Shown: one piece after another, positions 33,201 to 46,004 of the stretch
Numbering within the stretch: the first letter of the stretch is position 1
Layout: each line of letters begins with the position of its first letter
NCBI GenBank assembly: GCA_036873755.1
Contig: JAVTVY010020463.1
Span: 1-64,000, forward strand
Length of the DNA stretch: 64,000 nucleotides
From: Hanleya hanleyi
Lineage: Eukaryota; Mollusca; Polyplacophora; Lepidopleurida; Hanleyidae
Direction: 5' to 3'
The notes under the pieces: model-generated
The model's database searches: none
What the model was told of the DNA's origin: nothing
What the model saw: the letters and a program-made list of their open reading frames with translations, nothing else
Program-made: the position numbers and the translations under genes

Positions 33201-33913
33201 CCATCCTTCTTCCGCACTAGGACGACCGGTGCAGACCAAGGCCCATTGGATGGCTCGATGACCCCCCCGCTTCAGCATGTCTTCGACCTGGTCGTCTATT
33301 ATTTCACGAGCATGAAGGGGTGGACGTCGTGGGGGAATCCGGATCGGAGGCGCGCTCCCCGTCTTGATGTGATGTTGCACCATCGTTGTTCGCCCTAAAT
33401 CACTGTCATCCTTGGCAAACAAATGGGTGAAGCGAGTAACCAAGTCTTCTACAGCCAAAGCTCTCTCGACTTCTAATCCCTCATTGCACTGTTGTAGTAA
33501 GGCCCGCAGGTGCGGTGGACATCTTGGGGTTGGCACCGTTGCTTCACCAGAGGCTGGACTGTTCTGGTTCAGAGGCTCTGCAGTAAGTGGAGCTGAATTA
33601 TCCACTACCTCCACTTCAGTCAGACTACCACACAGGGTGCCGGCTTGTACTATGGCAGGGTCAGTGGACAGGTTAAGGAACCGCAGGGTAACTTCATGGT
33701 CACGGTCAACTTCGGCCAGGGCTCTGGCCACCATGGTTCCGGTCTTCTGTGTGAACTCAGTAATATTTTCCACCATTCCGACCTCTCCCGGTAGAGCACC
33801 TCGAACTGTCCCCGTCACCACTGCCTCGGCTCCAGCTGGGATAGTAAGTCTCCGTTACAGACACCCGATGGCATTCATGGCTCCCCACAACCTCACACTG
33901 TACATCTCGGCCG
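30279..33913 (-). pseudogene. Pol of element B: protease end, RT, RNase H and integrase, broken
   Basis: It aligns block by block with element A. Frame 33024-33821 covers the protease-RT linker and the start of RT. Fragments at 32678-32935 (YLDD near 32885) and 32485-32757 hold the rest of RT. 31399-32436 carries RNase H (DTDAS-type residues near 32460), the integrase H2C2 finger and the first DDE aspartate. 30571-31365 carries the catalytic glutamate and GPY/F. The tail is shifted into the 30279-30794 frame. Visible lesions: an extra C in a C-run near 33266, a deletion of about 13 bases near 32790, a stop near 32487 after MMPDF, and a nonsense TAG just after IHSD at about 31396-31398. Confidence 0.9.
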
Positions 33914-35779
33914 CTATACTTCACCCCGGTGCTTCTCCGTATCAATCGCAGTACAGTGGCTACTCAGGAAATCATAACCAAGGAGGGCATCCACTGTCAA
34001 TGATCCAACAATCATCCTCTGAGTCAGGGTAGTCCCATCTATAGTTATCTTAAAGTCTGCTTCACCTTGTAGTGGCATACTCGTACCATCGGCCATACGA
34101 ATGGACGCAAAGGAGGGACTTCTCAATGCCGGCCTAAGTCGAGGACTCAGCTGGTTGTACACCCGCACGTTCAGAAGAGAAACCGATGCACCTGTGTCGA
34201 CGCAGCACCACAATCCTACGGACCCCATCTTGGCCGGGAGATACAATCCGGCCTCACCAGAGTTATTCACCGTAGGAGGTTTCGGTGGAGGTTTCGGTCG
34301 TCCTGGGGGTGGATGATCATCCGAGATGCGCAACTCTGGACAATCCGCACGGTATTGCCCGTCTTTTCCGCATGACCAGCATCCTGATGTTCGATCATGG
34401 CTGCCGTATGGTTGTCCTCGCCCACGTCCATGCCCCCATCTTGACTGGTATCGTCGTGGCCATTGTTGTCTTTGTGGTTCACTGTTCCGCTGAATCGTCT
34501 CCTTTAACATCTTGTTTTCTTCTCTTAACCGTTGGATGCGGCTGCTTTGTCTTTCTTCTCCGGGGCAGTTGACTTGGCTGTCGGCCAGTGTTTCCGACGC
34601 TGGGAGATCTTAAATGCTTCCAGCTCTACGGCCGCATGCACCGCCGCATCCAAAGTCTTAGGCCTTGTCTGCCAGACTTCAAATCTCAGCTTATCACTGA
34701 TGGCGTCCAGGGACTGATCCTTGGCAAGAGTATCTTGAATGTCGTCTCCGGCATCAGGATAAGCCAACTGTGTCAGGCGGGTTAACGCCTGAGCCAGGCC
34801 CGGAAGATCTTCACCCCTCTCGCGGTGTCTAGACCTCAGCTGAGACTTGTACAGGTCCATCTGATTCGGAGGGGCAAAGCGCTTCTCCATGGCTTCCTTC
34901 AGACGGTCGTAGTCGGTACTGCCCGGTGCAGACTTAAGGCTGGTTAATACTTGTTGTGCTGACCCCCGTAAAGCGACGGCTATGTATTGACCCTGTTGCT
35001 GGTACGTCCATCCATTTATCACGGCGCAGTGACCGAAGTGAGTCAAATAGTCTCGCCACGGCGTAGTACCGTCGTAGGTAGCGGCCTTCACCTTCGTCGT
35101 CTTCGGCTGACTAAGCTCTGCCCTGGGTGTTGACGTCTGTAACGGCTCATCACACATCATGGAAGGTGGTTAATCCCAGCTTCTTCTTGGCGGCGACCCG
35201 TCATGCCCCGGCGTCGTCCCAGATACGGCTTCGTCTCGACCCCGTAGCGGCGTCTCTGCGGCTCGGCGCCCTCTTTGCGGTCCGCCCGGACCAGAATGAC
35301 TGTAATCTTCAACATTCGGTTGAGTCATCTCGTCGCTGGAACTGTGATTTCTCAGTATCGTGGACATCTGTCTCATCATGGCGGTCACCGCTGTGCATAA
35401 TGCATTTGAGACATTACGCTGGTCTTCTACCTCTCGCCTCAGGTCAACGTCGGGCTGCTCATCTACTGGCTCACGCCCCCTCAGTTGATCTTCAGATCGT
35501 GGCGTCAGGTCGGCCGGTGGTTCCAACAGCACCGATTCGAGTTCTTGCGTGGAGAAGTCAAGAAGATTCTCAGAAGCCAGAGTAGCTGTAGTCGATCGCC
35601 CGGAACCTACGCCTCTTCCCGTGAGTCGGTGTCTGGGGAAGCTTCCGTCTGGTTCTCTTCATCGCTGATGGTGGTAGTCCAGCGACGAATTCTTCAGTAA
35701 TATTCACGGTTGTCTGGTCCGGATCCATTCTATCCGCCAGGCTTGGTCTCCTTTCCATCGTCTCCCAGATGTTGGCCAT
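33914..35779 (-). pseudogene. Gag and protease of element B, broken
   Basis: It starts at the ATG at 35777-35779, overlapping the primer site (MANIWETMERR). Open pieces are 35570-35779, 35170-35532, 34525-35160 (capsid-like, ATYDGTTPWRDYL) and 33914-34510. The last has zinc knuckle CWSCGKDGQYRADC, where the usual His is Gln, and protease DTGA near 34195. Each junction between pieces is a frameshift or stop relative to element A. The protein is about as long as element A's Gag-protease region. Confidence 0.88.
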
Positions 35780-35795
35780 CCCACCGCTGCCACCA
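35778..35795 (-). other. Primer binding site, tRNA-Leu (element B)
   Basis: Same 18-mer as in element A, two bases after the LTR end (35798), with its last two bases forming the start of the gag ATG. Confidence 0.85.
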
Positions 35796-35797
35796 GT

Positions 35798-38322
35798 TGA
35801 AACGTTTACGTGGGGAATGGATGTTTCAGATCCACAAGAGAGTGCGCAAGGTTCCCAAGACAAACTGTCAGGCTACCGGGAACGCACTCGTGCACTGATC
35901 TTGGCCAACGAGGGAGTTCGATTCAACCTGTCACCTTGTCTGGATCGAGGAGGTTGGAAAGGTAGACCTGTAATGACAACCAAAGCAAATTAATACAATA
36001 CTGACATATAATTCTATGAGCAGGAATACAGGATTCAGATCGCGGTAGCGTACAATCCCTGCAAAGAAGATTCCTGATCTATGAATTAGCTTTACCTGTA
36101 TTCTTATAGTTATCGTTAACCGAAGTTCAATATAATAGAAAGATATATACAAAATTATATAGCCCTAGCTATATCGCGATCAGGCCTGGTCACAGCCACA
36201 GTCTGGTCACGACCGGTTCTTTCGTGGTTAGGTCCAGCTTCTATCTTCCTTCCCCAGGTCTTCGTGGTTGGATCCAGCGTCTACCTTCCTTCCCCAGGTC
36301 TTCGTCCACTCCCGTATGGATGGACTCCCCTTCGTGTTTCGTCTTACACGACCTGGCCCTTCCGTGGTTATGTCCGGCGTGTATCTTCCTTCGCCCGGTC
36401 TTCTTTCCTCGGGCTGTATGGACTTCTCGTCGTCGTCGTGTCTCGTCTTACACGACCTGGCCGCTCCAAGCGTTGGTAAGTGTCAATGGATGCGGACGGC
36501 CTGGGCACGACAGTACTATCACAGTACAAAGGCTTCTACGGCACTGGTCCGTCTCTCTGTAACACCGCAGGACTATTCAACTGCACGGCTCACCACAGCA
36601 GCAGACGGCACCCCTCGTAGGAATACACCCCCAGGCTTCAGCGAACCCGCTCACGGCGACTCACTCCGCGGCCCGGCTACACGGTCCACATAGGATCGGA
36701 CATCGATAACACACGGTGGATGGGTAGGCACCTGATTTAGTAACCCTCTATTGTATGGTCACCTGGTATATGAACCCTCTTCCTATACTACTGCCTGGTC
36801 ACCTGGTATAGGAACCCTCTTTCTATACTACTGTATGGTCAACTGGTCTATGAACCCTCTTTCTATACTACTGCATGGTCATCCGCAATGAGTGGGCATC
36901 GGTCAAGGTTTCCCCCTTATATACTACTGTATGAGACAGTATTAATCTATGATTGGCCGTGAATTACTCAATATATGTACAGGGTGGTGAGAGACCGTAT
37001 GCTTATGGGGCCGTGAATGGATAATCGTTTATGGTACGATTTACTGGGTATATATAGCAAACTCTAGACCTGGACCTATAGCTTGTGAGTGTTAGCGTGA
37101 ATGTATTTCAACCCGTAGGTTGTGTTTTTAAGTACGTGTGTGCTTGGATAATTGTTTATGTAGGATTTGTGTTTGATTAGGTTTAACTGTACCCTCTTCA
37201 CAGAGACGAGCGTCTCCTACCGGATACAGCTTAATCGATACCATTAACCACAGGGCCGTACTCGCACAACTGTTCAATACGGTTGAGTCAAGTAGAGATG
37301 CGGCTATGGCCATGCTATCAACACTAACGCCGTTAGTTAATTCCCAGAGCTAAACCTGCACGTCTGTGCTATACGGACGAGGATCAGGTAGAGTTAGAAA
37401 TAACCATTAACGATAAGTGTCTATACCCTATCTCCCAGTGCAATACCCGCACAACTGTGCATTACGGTTGAGACAGGTAGAGATAGGAGTAGAGTTAACA
37501 CAGCCCGGACGTGTGAATGTAAGTGAGTGTAAATGTATGCTATGATGTTATAGGATTCGGCGGCGGCACTTCTTCAATTCGGCGGCCTGGTCCCGGCCCG
37601 GCGGCGGCACGAATTCGGCGGCCTGATCACAACCCGTCTCCGGCCCGGCAATGTATTGGATTTCTTCTCCCCGGTACAATTGAGCGTGTTCTCACCTCGA
37701 AGTTTCTGCTGGTCTGCCTCGTTTCCGCGGGAGCCTAGCTTATATAGGGCTACCGCTCTTCTGCGGATAAAGGTAGAAACAGAACGTTCTCCTGCAGATA
37801 AAGGTAGAAACAAGTCGACGATGCCAGCGCCCTCTTTATTGTCAAAACATCACACTTCCCCCCGATCAGTTTATCTGGACTTCGCTGGATAAATATGGCT
37901 AAGGAGGAACAAACCATAATTCATAACGGACGTAACTGGTAAATCTCAGCTTCCAACTCTCTCTAGTTAATTCCTACGACGACCGCAAAGTTCACTGTCC
38001 TTATCTGCATATTCTCAATGTTGACTTCCGGATTCCTGACTGACGTCATCTACAGCGAAGCAAGTGAGCTCACCAGCGTTCCTTTTGCCGTCCCGACTGA
38101 TCGTTTGAGATAACTTCACCGGGATTTCGAGGCATTGTCTGTCTCCCGGATTATTGTAGTTCATTCTAGGAAAATTACAGCGTTCAATTCCATCAGGTAA
38201 GTGAACCGCACACGTAAACACAATGTCACTTTCGATTTCACAGTAGTCACGTGTCAAGACACCAACAGTGATTTATTAAAGGGGATCCCAAGGGGTCGTT
38301 TGTATTCTGCACTTTCGTTACA
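35798..38322 (-). repeat. 5' LTR of element B, uninterrupted
   Basis: 2525 bp, TGTAACG at 38322 to GTTTCA at 35798 on the minus strand. It gives the empty-site reference for both insertions in the left LTR. Confidence 0.94.
37740..37748 (-). promoter_or_regulatory. TATA box in right LTR B
   Basis: Minus strand CCTATATAA, about 575 bases from the LTR start; conserved between elements A and B. Confidence 0.6.
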
Positions 38323-38326
38323 ATAA
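38323..38326. other. Target site duplication ATAA, right copy (left copy 25069-25072)
   Basis: ATAA lies immediately outside each LTR tip. A 4-bp duplication fits Ty3-type integrases, though four bases at an AT-rich site could match by chance. Confidence 0.65.
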
Positions 38327-38629
38327 CAAAGGACAGGCCAGTTACATCGCTCTTCTAAGATTTCAGAGAGACATCGGTAATTTTCCCTTATACAACAATT
38401 GTCAGTTAAACTAAACCATAGCAGTCCTACATTTACATAAGAGTAACCGGCCGAGTAGCTAGCAGGTTCCACACTGGTTAGCCGGTCTGAAAGAGCATGT
38501 TACTCGTCAAGGCTCTGTAGTGAACTTTATAAGGTGAAAACAAGGCCTTTGTCCTGGCATCCATTTAGGCACTCAAAATATAATGAAAGTACTGACAGTA
38601 CTGACGTCGGGTTTCCTTCAAAATAGAAA

Positions 38630-38940
38630 TTCAACCCCAATATATTCAACTCCAAGATATTCAACTCCAAAGAATATTCCCCTCTAAGATATTCAACTTC
38701 AAGATATTCAACTCCAAGATAGATATTCAACTCCAAGATATTCAACTCAAAGATAAATATTCAATTCCATGATATTCAAATCAAAGATAAATACTCCAGT
38801 CCAAGATATTCAACTCCAAGATTGTCAGCTCCCAAGATATTCAACTCCAAGATATTCAACCAACTCCAAGATATTCAGCCAACTCCAAGATATTCAACTC
38901 CAAGATATTCAAGCCCAAGATATTCAACTCCAAGATTTCA
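38630..38940. repeat. 15-bp minisatellite CAAGATATTCAACTC
   Basis: About 18 imperfect copies with short inserts such as CAAAGATAAATA and CCAACT. It is open on both strands in places because 15 is divisible by three, giving leucine- and glutamate-rich nonsense proteins. Confidence 0.88.
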
Positions 38941-41900
38941 CAGCTCAAAACAAATGTGAATTGCAATACAACACAAATTATTCAGCTAGAGAGAACAGCG
39001 CCTTCTTAAGAAATGATCAGATGATAATTAGGAATGTAGGAAACACGGATCTCTATTGATTCTTCTCGAAGTGAATCACTCAGTCATGAGGAATACAAGA
39101 AATTATAAAACATAGCTGAAAATCTCACCAGAAGAGTCGTAAAAATTATCCGATAAATTACAACAACAACAACAACAACAACAACTCGTGTTGCTTTGTA
39201 ACCGACGTACATTGTAGTCTTGCTCTTCGCGAAAAGTTTATGTCACGCCTAGAATGTATTATGTTGTAGGCTTGATATAATTGACAGGGTATGATTTTAT
39301 AATTTGTGGTAACTGTATGCAATAAAGGACGCAATAAAGAACCAAGAATAACGTATCTAAAATTCAATTAAACTTGGCCTAAAGATGTTGGTACGACAAT
39401 ACTTTCATTATTTCTTACTTGAAGTATCCTGATCTCTACAGTTCAGAAAATCGACGTGGAGACAGATCAGATGTCGACCGTTGATTTCAGATATGCACGA
39501 CCGAATCACCGAGGCAGCGTGCAGAGGTCATGGGGAGGTCACGCAACTGTAGTGCATGGGTCAAATTTGACAGACCGCTGGCATAATACGGGTTGACAAG
39601 CCATGACAAGTCAATCGGACAACAAAGGTACAAGCTTGAGCTCTCATGTGCACAGCAATATTGAAACATATTTCCAAGAAATGATTTGCGCATGTCGAAG
39701 AGATATAAAAAAGCAACACATTTTTATATATATTATCTAATCGAATATATTTAACAGTTATAGTTTAACGGAAAATATTTTGAAAATATGTTTGTGAATT
39801 CTCCAAAAGTATTTTGTGGTTGAATACTCATTATACATGTCAGATAGGCATTTAAACCAAATGCTGGCATTGCATCAAGCCAGTGACTGCAATCTATTCA
39901 GGAAACATGTCTTTGAAATGTAAATGAGTGGCAGGTTGCCTCTGACAATCTTTAATGGCAAAAACTTATGTTTGGGGCTTTGAATATTTGCATAAAAATT
40001 GGGATCTGGATTCTACAGGTGACCTGATACAAAATGCTGTTATATTTGTAATGTCTATGGAGAATTGAAGGAAACAGATTTTCTAAATTTAGAGAGTTAT
40101 CCCTCAAATCCTTGGTTTTTTGGTTGTTTTGTAGCAGTGTCTTGTCATATTATACAACTTCGACATGGGCGAGCTATTTTGTGCAAATATATTCTAGTAT
40201 TACTGCTTTATATGGAAAGAAATGCTTCTCTAAATGAGGTTGCAAGGATGGATGCCAGAAGAAAGGCCTTAAAATTTCAAGAGTGTAAAGTTGCCCAAAT
40301 ATTGTTCAGGAAGATGTATCATTTCTATCCACATCTTAACCTATGACCTTTGAAATTATGTCGGCCAATCATAGACCATGAACTAAAATGGTTGACCATG
40401 TCCACAAACCATGGTCGACCATAACCCAAACAATTTTCAACATATGAAAATCATGGTTTAGCATTGATCCTGATATCCAGTTAAAATTGCTATAGCCAGT
40501 TACTGGTGGTCAACTGTGTCTTTAATCTACGGTCTAAATCCATATATGTCTCACTTTCTAAACAAGATGATTCCTGAAGATTTAATGTTCTTTGAATGGC
40601 TCTAGTGTGCATTATAGTAACACAAGAATGGTTTAAAAGGATACAGCATTATTCTGAAATGCATGGAATCACAGCTAATTTTCATTACAAAATTCAGAAC
40701 TTGATCAAAATAATTATTTATTATTTCTCTAATCGTATTTCAAATTTGAACAAAATATGTTAACAGCACTGTTGTTTAAGAATGAACTGAATGCTGAAAA
40801 AGCAACAACAAGTTGCAGCTGTATTTCAATATGAACTTTAAGCTCCGATACATATTAATTTAAGACATGCAAACATCTCCATAGTTCCAGCCTGACATGA
40901 TTATCCATCATTAAGATGAGTATTCTAAAGAATGTTAAAACTTGTACATCTTCATAGAGAGGAGAATCTCCCCGCCTTTTGTGCAACCTATTTAAAACCT
41001 GTTCTATCACCTTTTGAAGAGAGTTCTACAAGGGCAGATAACTCTAGATAAGATTGAGCATGGTTGAAGATGGTGTACACTTGTCTGGCCTGCTCATCCA
41101 TGACCAACCAGTCGACCATGGTCTGGTAATGTTTGGAAAGTTTGACCAGGGTCAAATGCAAGGTATTTCATTGCCGACTATGGCAGTCCATGATATTCCA
41201 TCAAATTCTATGGTCTTGTTCGCACACATATTCAACAAACAGAACAGGCTTTTCCCAAACGTCATTGAAGTATGATTATGTGTAACAAGCAAAAATATCA
41301 GCAGAATTAGTCTCTAGAGGAGATATGCCGCCGCCTGCTGATCACATAAAAAACTTCACACTCTACATTAAGTAGAAATTGCTCAGAATAAAGAAAACGT
41401 GATCTCTCTTTAGCTTTTCACGGGAAATTGGGGACCTTTCCCGCATTTAAAATATTCAATTTTTCACTTGCAGTAATTAGACTTGGGTCACGAAAGGAGG
41501 GGAGGATTTTCATTGATCTTTGTCAGGTGGAGAGTGTAATGACATACGGCGACGACCATCGAGTGCCATAAGGGATAACATCGATGCCGTCAAATGGTCT
41601 TTGCGAGTTGCCATTTCGCAGAGAAATTGTGATGATATCTCCGGACCCAGGTCTGGAATTATGCCTCTCTCGGCTATCATTAAGCTAACTGTTTACGGAG
41701 GCTAGCCCTAAGGGGGTGTTGATTAATTCTCATACAAGACACTCTAAGTACCGCCGGTTACATTTTTTCCGCAGTACATACAATTCCATTCCAGTTCTTC
41801 AAAAGACAGGAATCCTGCTAGTAACGAGATATCTCTGGAGCAAATTAGGAGCTTATGAGAGAGAAAAAAACATCCCACGAGTATATAATAATTTGGTTGA

Positions 41901-42033
41901 TCAGCTGGGGAAATCAGCGCAAAGTTAATGGGAGCGATTAGGAGAAAGTAAAGCAGCATTCATGCAAACTTTCCGGTTCAAACAGAGATTAGTGGTAGTT
42001 CAGGATACACATTCTCCATACCTCATATCGCCA
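38941..42033. other. No gene recognised
   Basis: About 3.1 kb, AT-rich, with (CAA)n at 39161-39184. GACCATGG and ACCATGGTC motifs recur at about 40370-40430 and 41100-41150. A 93-codon open frame at 40065-40346 has no recognisable domain. Confidence 0.5.
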
Positions 42034-44523
42034 ACAATATATCCCAATTACCCCAGCATGGACAAGGTACAGTCACAATCTATCCCAATAGACCCAGCCT
42101 GGATAAGGTACAGTAACAATCTATCCCAATAGTCCCAGCCTGGACAAGGCACAGTAACAATCTATCCCAATAGCCCCAGCCTGGACAAGACACAGTGACA
42201 ATCTATCCCAGTAGCCCCAGCCTGGACAAGGCACAGTAACAATCTATCCCAATAGCCCCAGCATGTACAAGGTACAGTAACAATCTATCCCAATACCCCC
42301 AGCCTGGACATGGTTCAGTCACAATCTATCCTAATAGCCCCATCCTGGACAAGGTACAGTCACAGTCTACCCCATTACCCACAGTGTGGCAAGGTACAGT
42401 CACAATCTATCCCAGTAGCCGCAGCCTGGACAGGGTACAGTCACAATCTATCCCAATAGCCCCAGCCTGGACAAGTTACACTCACAATATATCCCAATAC
42501 CTCCAGTGATGGACCAGGTACAGTCACAATCTATCCCAATGCCCCAAGCCTGGCAAGGCACAGTAACAATCTATCCCAATAGTCTCAGCCTGGACAAGGT
42601 ACAGTAACAATCTATCCCAATAGTCTCAGCCTGGACAAGGCACAGTAACAATCTATCCCAATACCGCCAGCCTGGACATGGTTCAGTCACAATCTATCCC
42701 AATAGCTCCAGCCTGGACAAGGTACAGTCACAATCTATCCCAATAGTCTCAGCCTGGACAAGGTACAGTAACAATCTATCCCAATACCCCCAGCCTGGAC
42801 ATGATTCAGTCACAATCTATCCTAATAGCCCCATCCTGGACAAGGTACAGTCACAGTCTACCCCATTACCCACAGTGTGGCAAGGTACAGTCACAATCTA
42901 TCCCAGTAGCCGCAGCCTGGACAGGGTACAGTCACAATCTATCCCAATAGCCCCAGCCTGGACAAGTTACACTCACAATCTATCCCAATACCTCCAGTGA
43001 TGGACCAGGTACAGTCACAATCTATCCCAATGCCCCAAGCCTGGCAAGGCACAGTAACAATCTATCCCAATAGTCTCAGCCTGGACAAGGTACAGTAACA
43101 ATCTATCCCAATAGTCTCAGCCTGAACAAGGCACAGTAACAATCTATCCCAATACCGCCAGCCTGGACATGGTTCAGTCACAATCTATCCCAATAGCTCC
43201 AGCCTGGACAAGGTACAGTCACAATCTATCCCAATAGTCTCAGCCTGGACAAGGTACAGTAACAATCTATCCCAATACCCCCAGCCTGGACATGGTTCAG
43301 TCACAATCTATCCCAATAGCCCCAGCCTGGACAAGGTACAGTCACAATCTATCCCAATAGCTCCTGCCTGGACAAGGTACAGTCACAATCTATCCCAATA
43401 GTCTCAGCCTGGACAAGGTACAGTCACAATCTATCCCAATAGCTCCAGCTTGGACAAGGTACAGTCACAATCTATCCCAATAGTCTCAGCATGTACAAGG
43501 TACAGTAACAATCTATCCCAATACCCCCAGCCTGGACATGGTTCAGTCACAATCTATCCCAATAGCCCCAGCCTGGACAAGGTACAGTCACAATCTATCC
43601 CAATAGCCCCAGTGGTGGACCAGGTATAGTCACAATCTATGCCAATACCCCCGGCCTGGACAAGGCACAGTAACAATCTATCCCAATAGCCCAAGCCTGG
43701 ACAAGGTACAGTCACAATCTATCCCAATAGTCCCGTTCTGGACAAGGTGCCGTATAGTCACAGTCTATTTCAATAGCCCCAGTCTAAACAAGGTACAGTC
43801 ACAATCTATCCCAAAGTCCCAGCCTGGACAAGGTACAGTCAGAATCTATCCCAATAGCCCCAGTCTAAACAAGGTACAGTCACAATCTATCCCAATAGCC
43901 CCAGCCTGGACAAGGTACAGTCATAATCTCTCCCAATAGCCCCAGCCTGGACAAGGTACAGGAACAATCTACCCCAATAGCCCCAGCCTGGACAAGGTGC
44001 AGTCACAATCTATCCCAATAGCCCCGCCTTGGACAAGGTGCAATCACATTCTATCCAAAGAGCCCCAGCGTGGACAAGGTAGGGTCACAATATATCGCAA
44101 TAGCCCCAGCCTGGACGAGACACAGTCACAATCCATCCCAATAGCCCCAGTATGGACAAGGTACAGTCACAATCTATTCCAATAACCCCAGCATGGACAC
44201 ATGCTGGGGTCACAGTCTATCCCAGTTTCCCCAGCCTGGACAAGATACAATTATAATCTATCCCAATAGCCCCAGCCTGGACAAGGTACAGTCATAATCT
44301 ATCCCAATAGCCCCAGCCTGGACAAGGTACAGCCACAATCTATCTCAGTGCCTCAGCCTTGACAAGGTTCAGCCACAATCTCTTCCAATAACCCCAGCAT
44401 CGACAAAGTACCGTCACAGTCTATCCCAATAGCTCCAGCATGGACAAGGTACAATCACAATCTATCCCAATAACCCCAGCATGGACAAAGTACCGTCACA
44501 GTCTGTCTCAATAGGTACAGTCA
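42034..44523. repeat. 41-bp minisatellite, about 60 copies, with higher-order structure
   Basis: Consensus CACAATCTATCCCAATAGCC followed by CCAGCCTGGACAAGGTACAGT. Marker variants recur in order: ACAGTCTACCCCATTACCC appears at about 42362 and again at about 42852, and the monomers around them match. This gives a ~491-bp period, equal to 12 monomers. The edges are more diverged than the middle, as expected when unequal exchange keeps the centre uniform. Confidence 0.93.
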
Positions 44524-45127
44524 GTGACCTAATAATCCCTTCATAGAAACTGTACATAAATGTTCACCCTCTAGACGGAAATATTGGCCAGAGTGAATCG
44601 GGATATATTACAGCCATATATTGTTGGATCTCTTCGTTTCATTATGTGATTTTATTCGGTACATGTATCATAGGCCGATACAAATTGGACTTAAAATGTG
44701 TGACTGGATGACTGGTACAATATTGGGGAATTAACCGTTCTTGTATTGAAACTAGAGCTCATTGAACAACAATGGCCCCTCGTCGACAGCCATCTCTCAC
44801 ACATACAAACTGGGTAAGCATGTGTAGTCCAACTCTTGGTGATTGCGTCAAAAATCAATCAGTGAAGTTAACGAGATTGTTAACTCATTCGAGAGAACAT
44901 CCCGACAATATTCAAGATGATTTTAACCATTTAGTTGGAAGAAATTATGAACAACGCCCATGACTGTTGGTAATTAAGCAGAAAGTTTATGTTTAACAAC
45001 CAAAAGTTAATCATATCATCGACTCTTTGGGGAAAACAATCCTAAAAATCCTCCTATAATATGGCGACAGTTGTGTGAACACACATATGGTTACCTCCCC
45101 ATAATCGTGACTTGTAAACCCCTGATA
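44524..45127. other. No gene recognised
   Basis: AT-rich spacer. A 63-codon frame from 44772 has no known domain. Confidence 0.5.
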
Positions 45128-45721
45128 CAAAAGGTTAAACAAATGAAATAGAATCTCACTGCAACCAAGTCGCCTCGAAATCATGTTAGAAATAGATAAC
45201 GTTAGTCAGTGGTCACTATTTCATTGATGGAATTGTAATATTTTCGATTTTAGCAGTCCTAAATGCCTTTATATTTTGGTTTTCTCTTATTTTCCAGAAA
45301 TGGAGGAAATTTAAAAGATACCAAGATGCCTCGAGGGAATTTTCAATTGAAAAAGCCTAAAGTGTGTTCACTTGGCCCTTCATGTGGAAAATACATGTAC
45401 AGAACTTGGAGTTTTAAAAGCACATATTCAAATGCAATCACTGCATATTACTCGATCTCTCAGAGAAACATGATGATGCCGCCTGCATGGCAAAGATGAG
45501 GTTATATAGACGTTACATCCATTTAAATTATACCTCATTTCACTAAACAAACTTTTGTCGAGGGATGAGTACCTTGTCGTTAGGTTCTTGTTTTGAAAAT
45601 TCGTAGTAACTAGCCCTAAATGGGCATGCGGTGCAATGGATAACGCGTCTGATTACGGATCAGAAGATTCCAGGTTCGAATCCTGGCAAGCTCGCAATTA
45701 CATTTTCTTCCAATCAACAAC
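45128..45721 (+). repeat. ~600-bp repeat, copy 1 (contains tRNA-Arg)
   Basis: Landmarks shared with the copies at 45722, 50755, 51401 and 51809: AAACAAATGAAATAGAATCTC, TTGTAATATTTTCGATTTTAG, CCTAAATGCCTTTATATT, TTCCAGA-GGAGGAAATTT, GTGTTCACTT, CATGTGGAAAATACATGTAC, then GAGGGATGAG and the tRNA. This is the most complete copy. Confidence 0.8.
45622..45694 (+). tRNA. tRNA-Arg(ACG), possibly decayed
   Basis: 73 bases with all four arms. Acceptor GGGCATG pairs with CAAGCTC apart from an A-A mismatch at pair 5-68 and a G-T at 2-71. The D-arm is GTGCAATGGATAACGCGT. The anticodon stem TCTGA/TCAGA has loop TTACGGA with anticodon ACG. The T-arm CCAGGTTCGAATCCTGG is perfect. It is nearly identical to animal tRNA-Arg(ACG) in the anticodon and T arms. 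Position 8 is C where U is almost universal, which with the acceptor mismatch makes function doubtful. No clear T-run terminator follows (CAATTACATTTTC; four Ts at 45702-45705). Confidence 0.7.
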
Positions 45722-46004
45722 TTGTAATTTTGTGATACAAACTCTCTATCTCCGAAACCATTTGGCGCAGATTACATAATCCACGGCATCAGAAAAATAG
45801 AAGTCCACGGTACATGGACCTTATTATCAAAGTTCTGTTTTTTAATTGTAATATTTTCCATTTTTAGTAATCTTATGTGTCTTCTTTTTTGCCGAGCTGG
45901 AAGAAGTTTTTAAGAAACAACGATGCCAGAACATTTTACGTATCTCGTAAAGCATGAATTGTGTTCACTTGAACCTTCATGTTAAACCACATGTACATTA
46001 CAAC
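45722..46004 (+). repeat. ~600-bp repeat, copy 2, interrupted by the 26-bp array
   Basis: It follows copy 1 directly and matches it from CATAATCCACGGCATCAGAA through TTGTAATATTTTCCATTTTTAG to CTTCATG...CACATGTACAT, where the 26-bp array begins. Its tRNA-bearing half is absent. Confidence 0.7.

Larger units (their letters stand above)
25073..38322 (-). mobile_element. Ty3/Gypsy LTR retrotransposon, element B, full length, with nested Penelope elements
   Basis: Both LTRs are present (25073-30074 and 35798-38322). Each runs from TGTAACG to GTTTCA on the minus strand and the element is flanked by ATAA on both sides. The tRNA-Leu primer site, gag-pol order and polypurine tract match element A. 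The LTRs are exceptionally long for the group at ~2.5 kb. The left LTR is further enlarged by two insertions (25274-25564 and 26918-29079). The internal coding region is broken by several frameshifts and nonsense codons, so this copy cannot be autonomous. Confidence 0.95.

Noticed and set aside
38527..38745. Leucine-rich small protein
   Set aside because: It is the translation of the 15-bp minisatellite (CAAGATATTCAACTC) read on the minus strand.
40065..40346. 93-codon gene
   Set aside because: No recognisable domain, splice context or codon pattern in AT-rich DNA; frames of this length are expected by chance.
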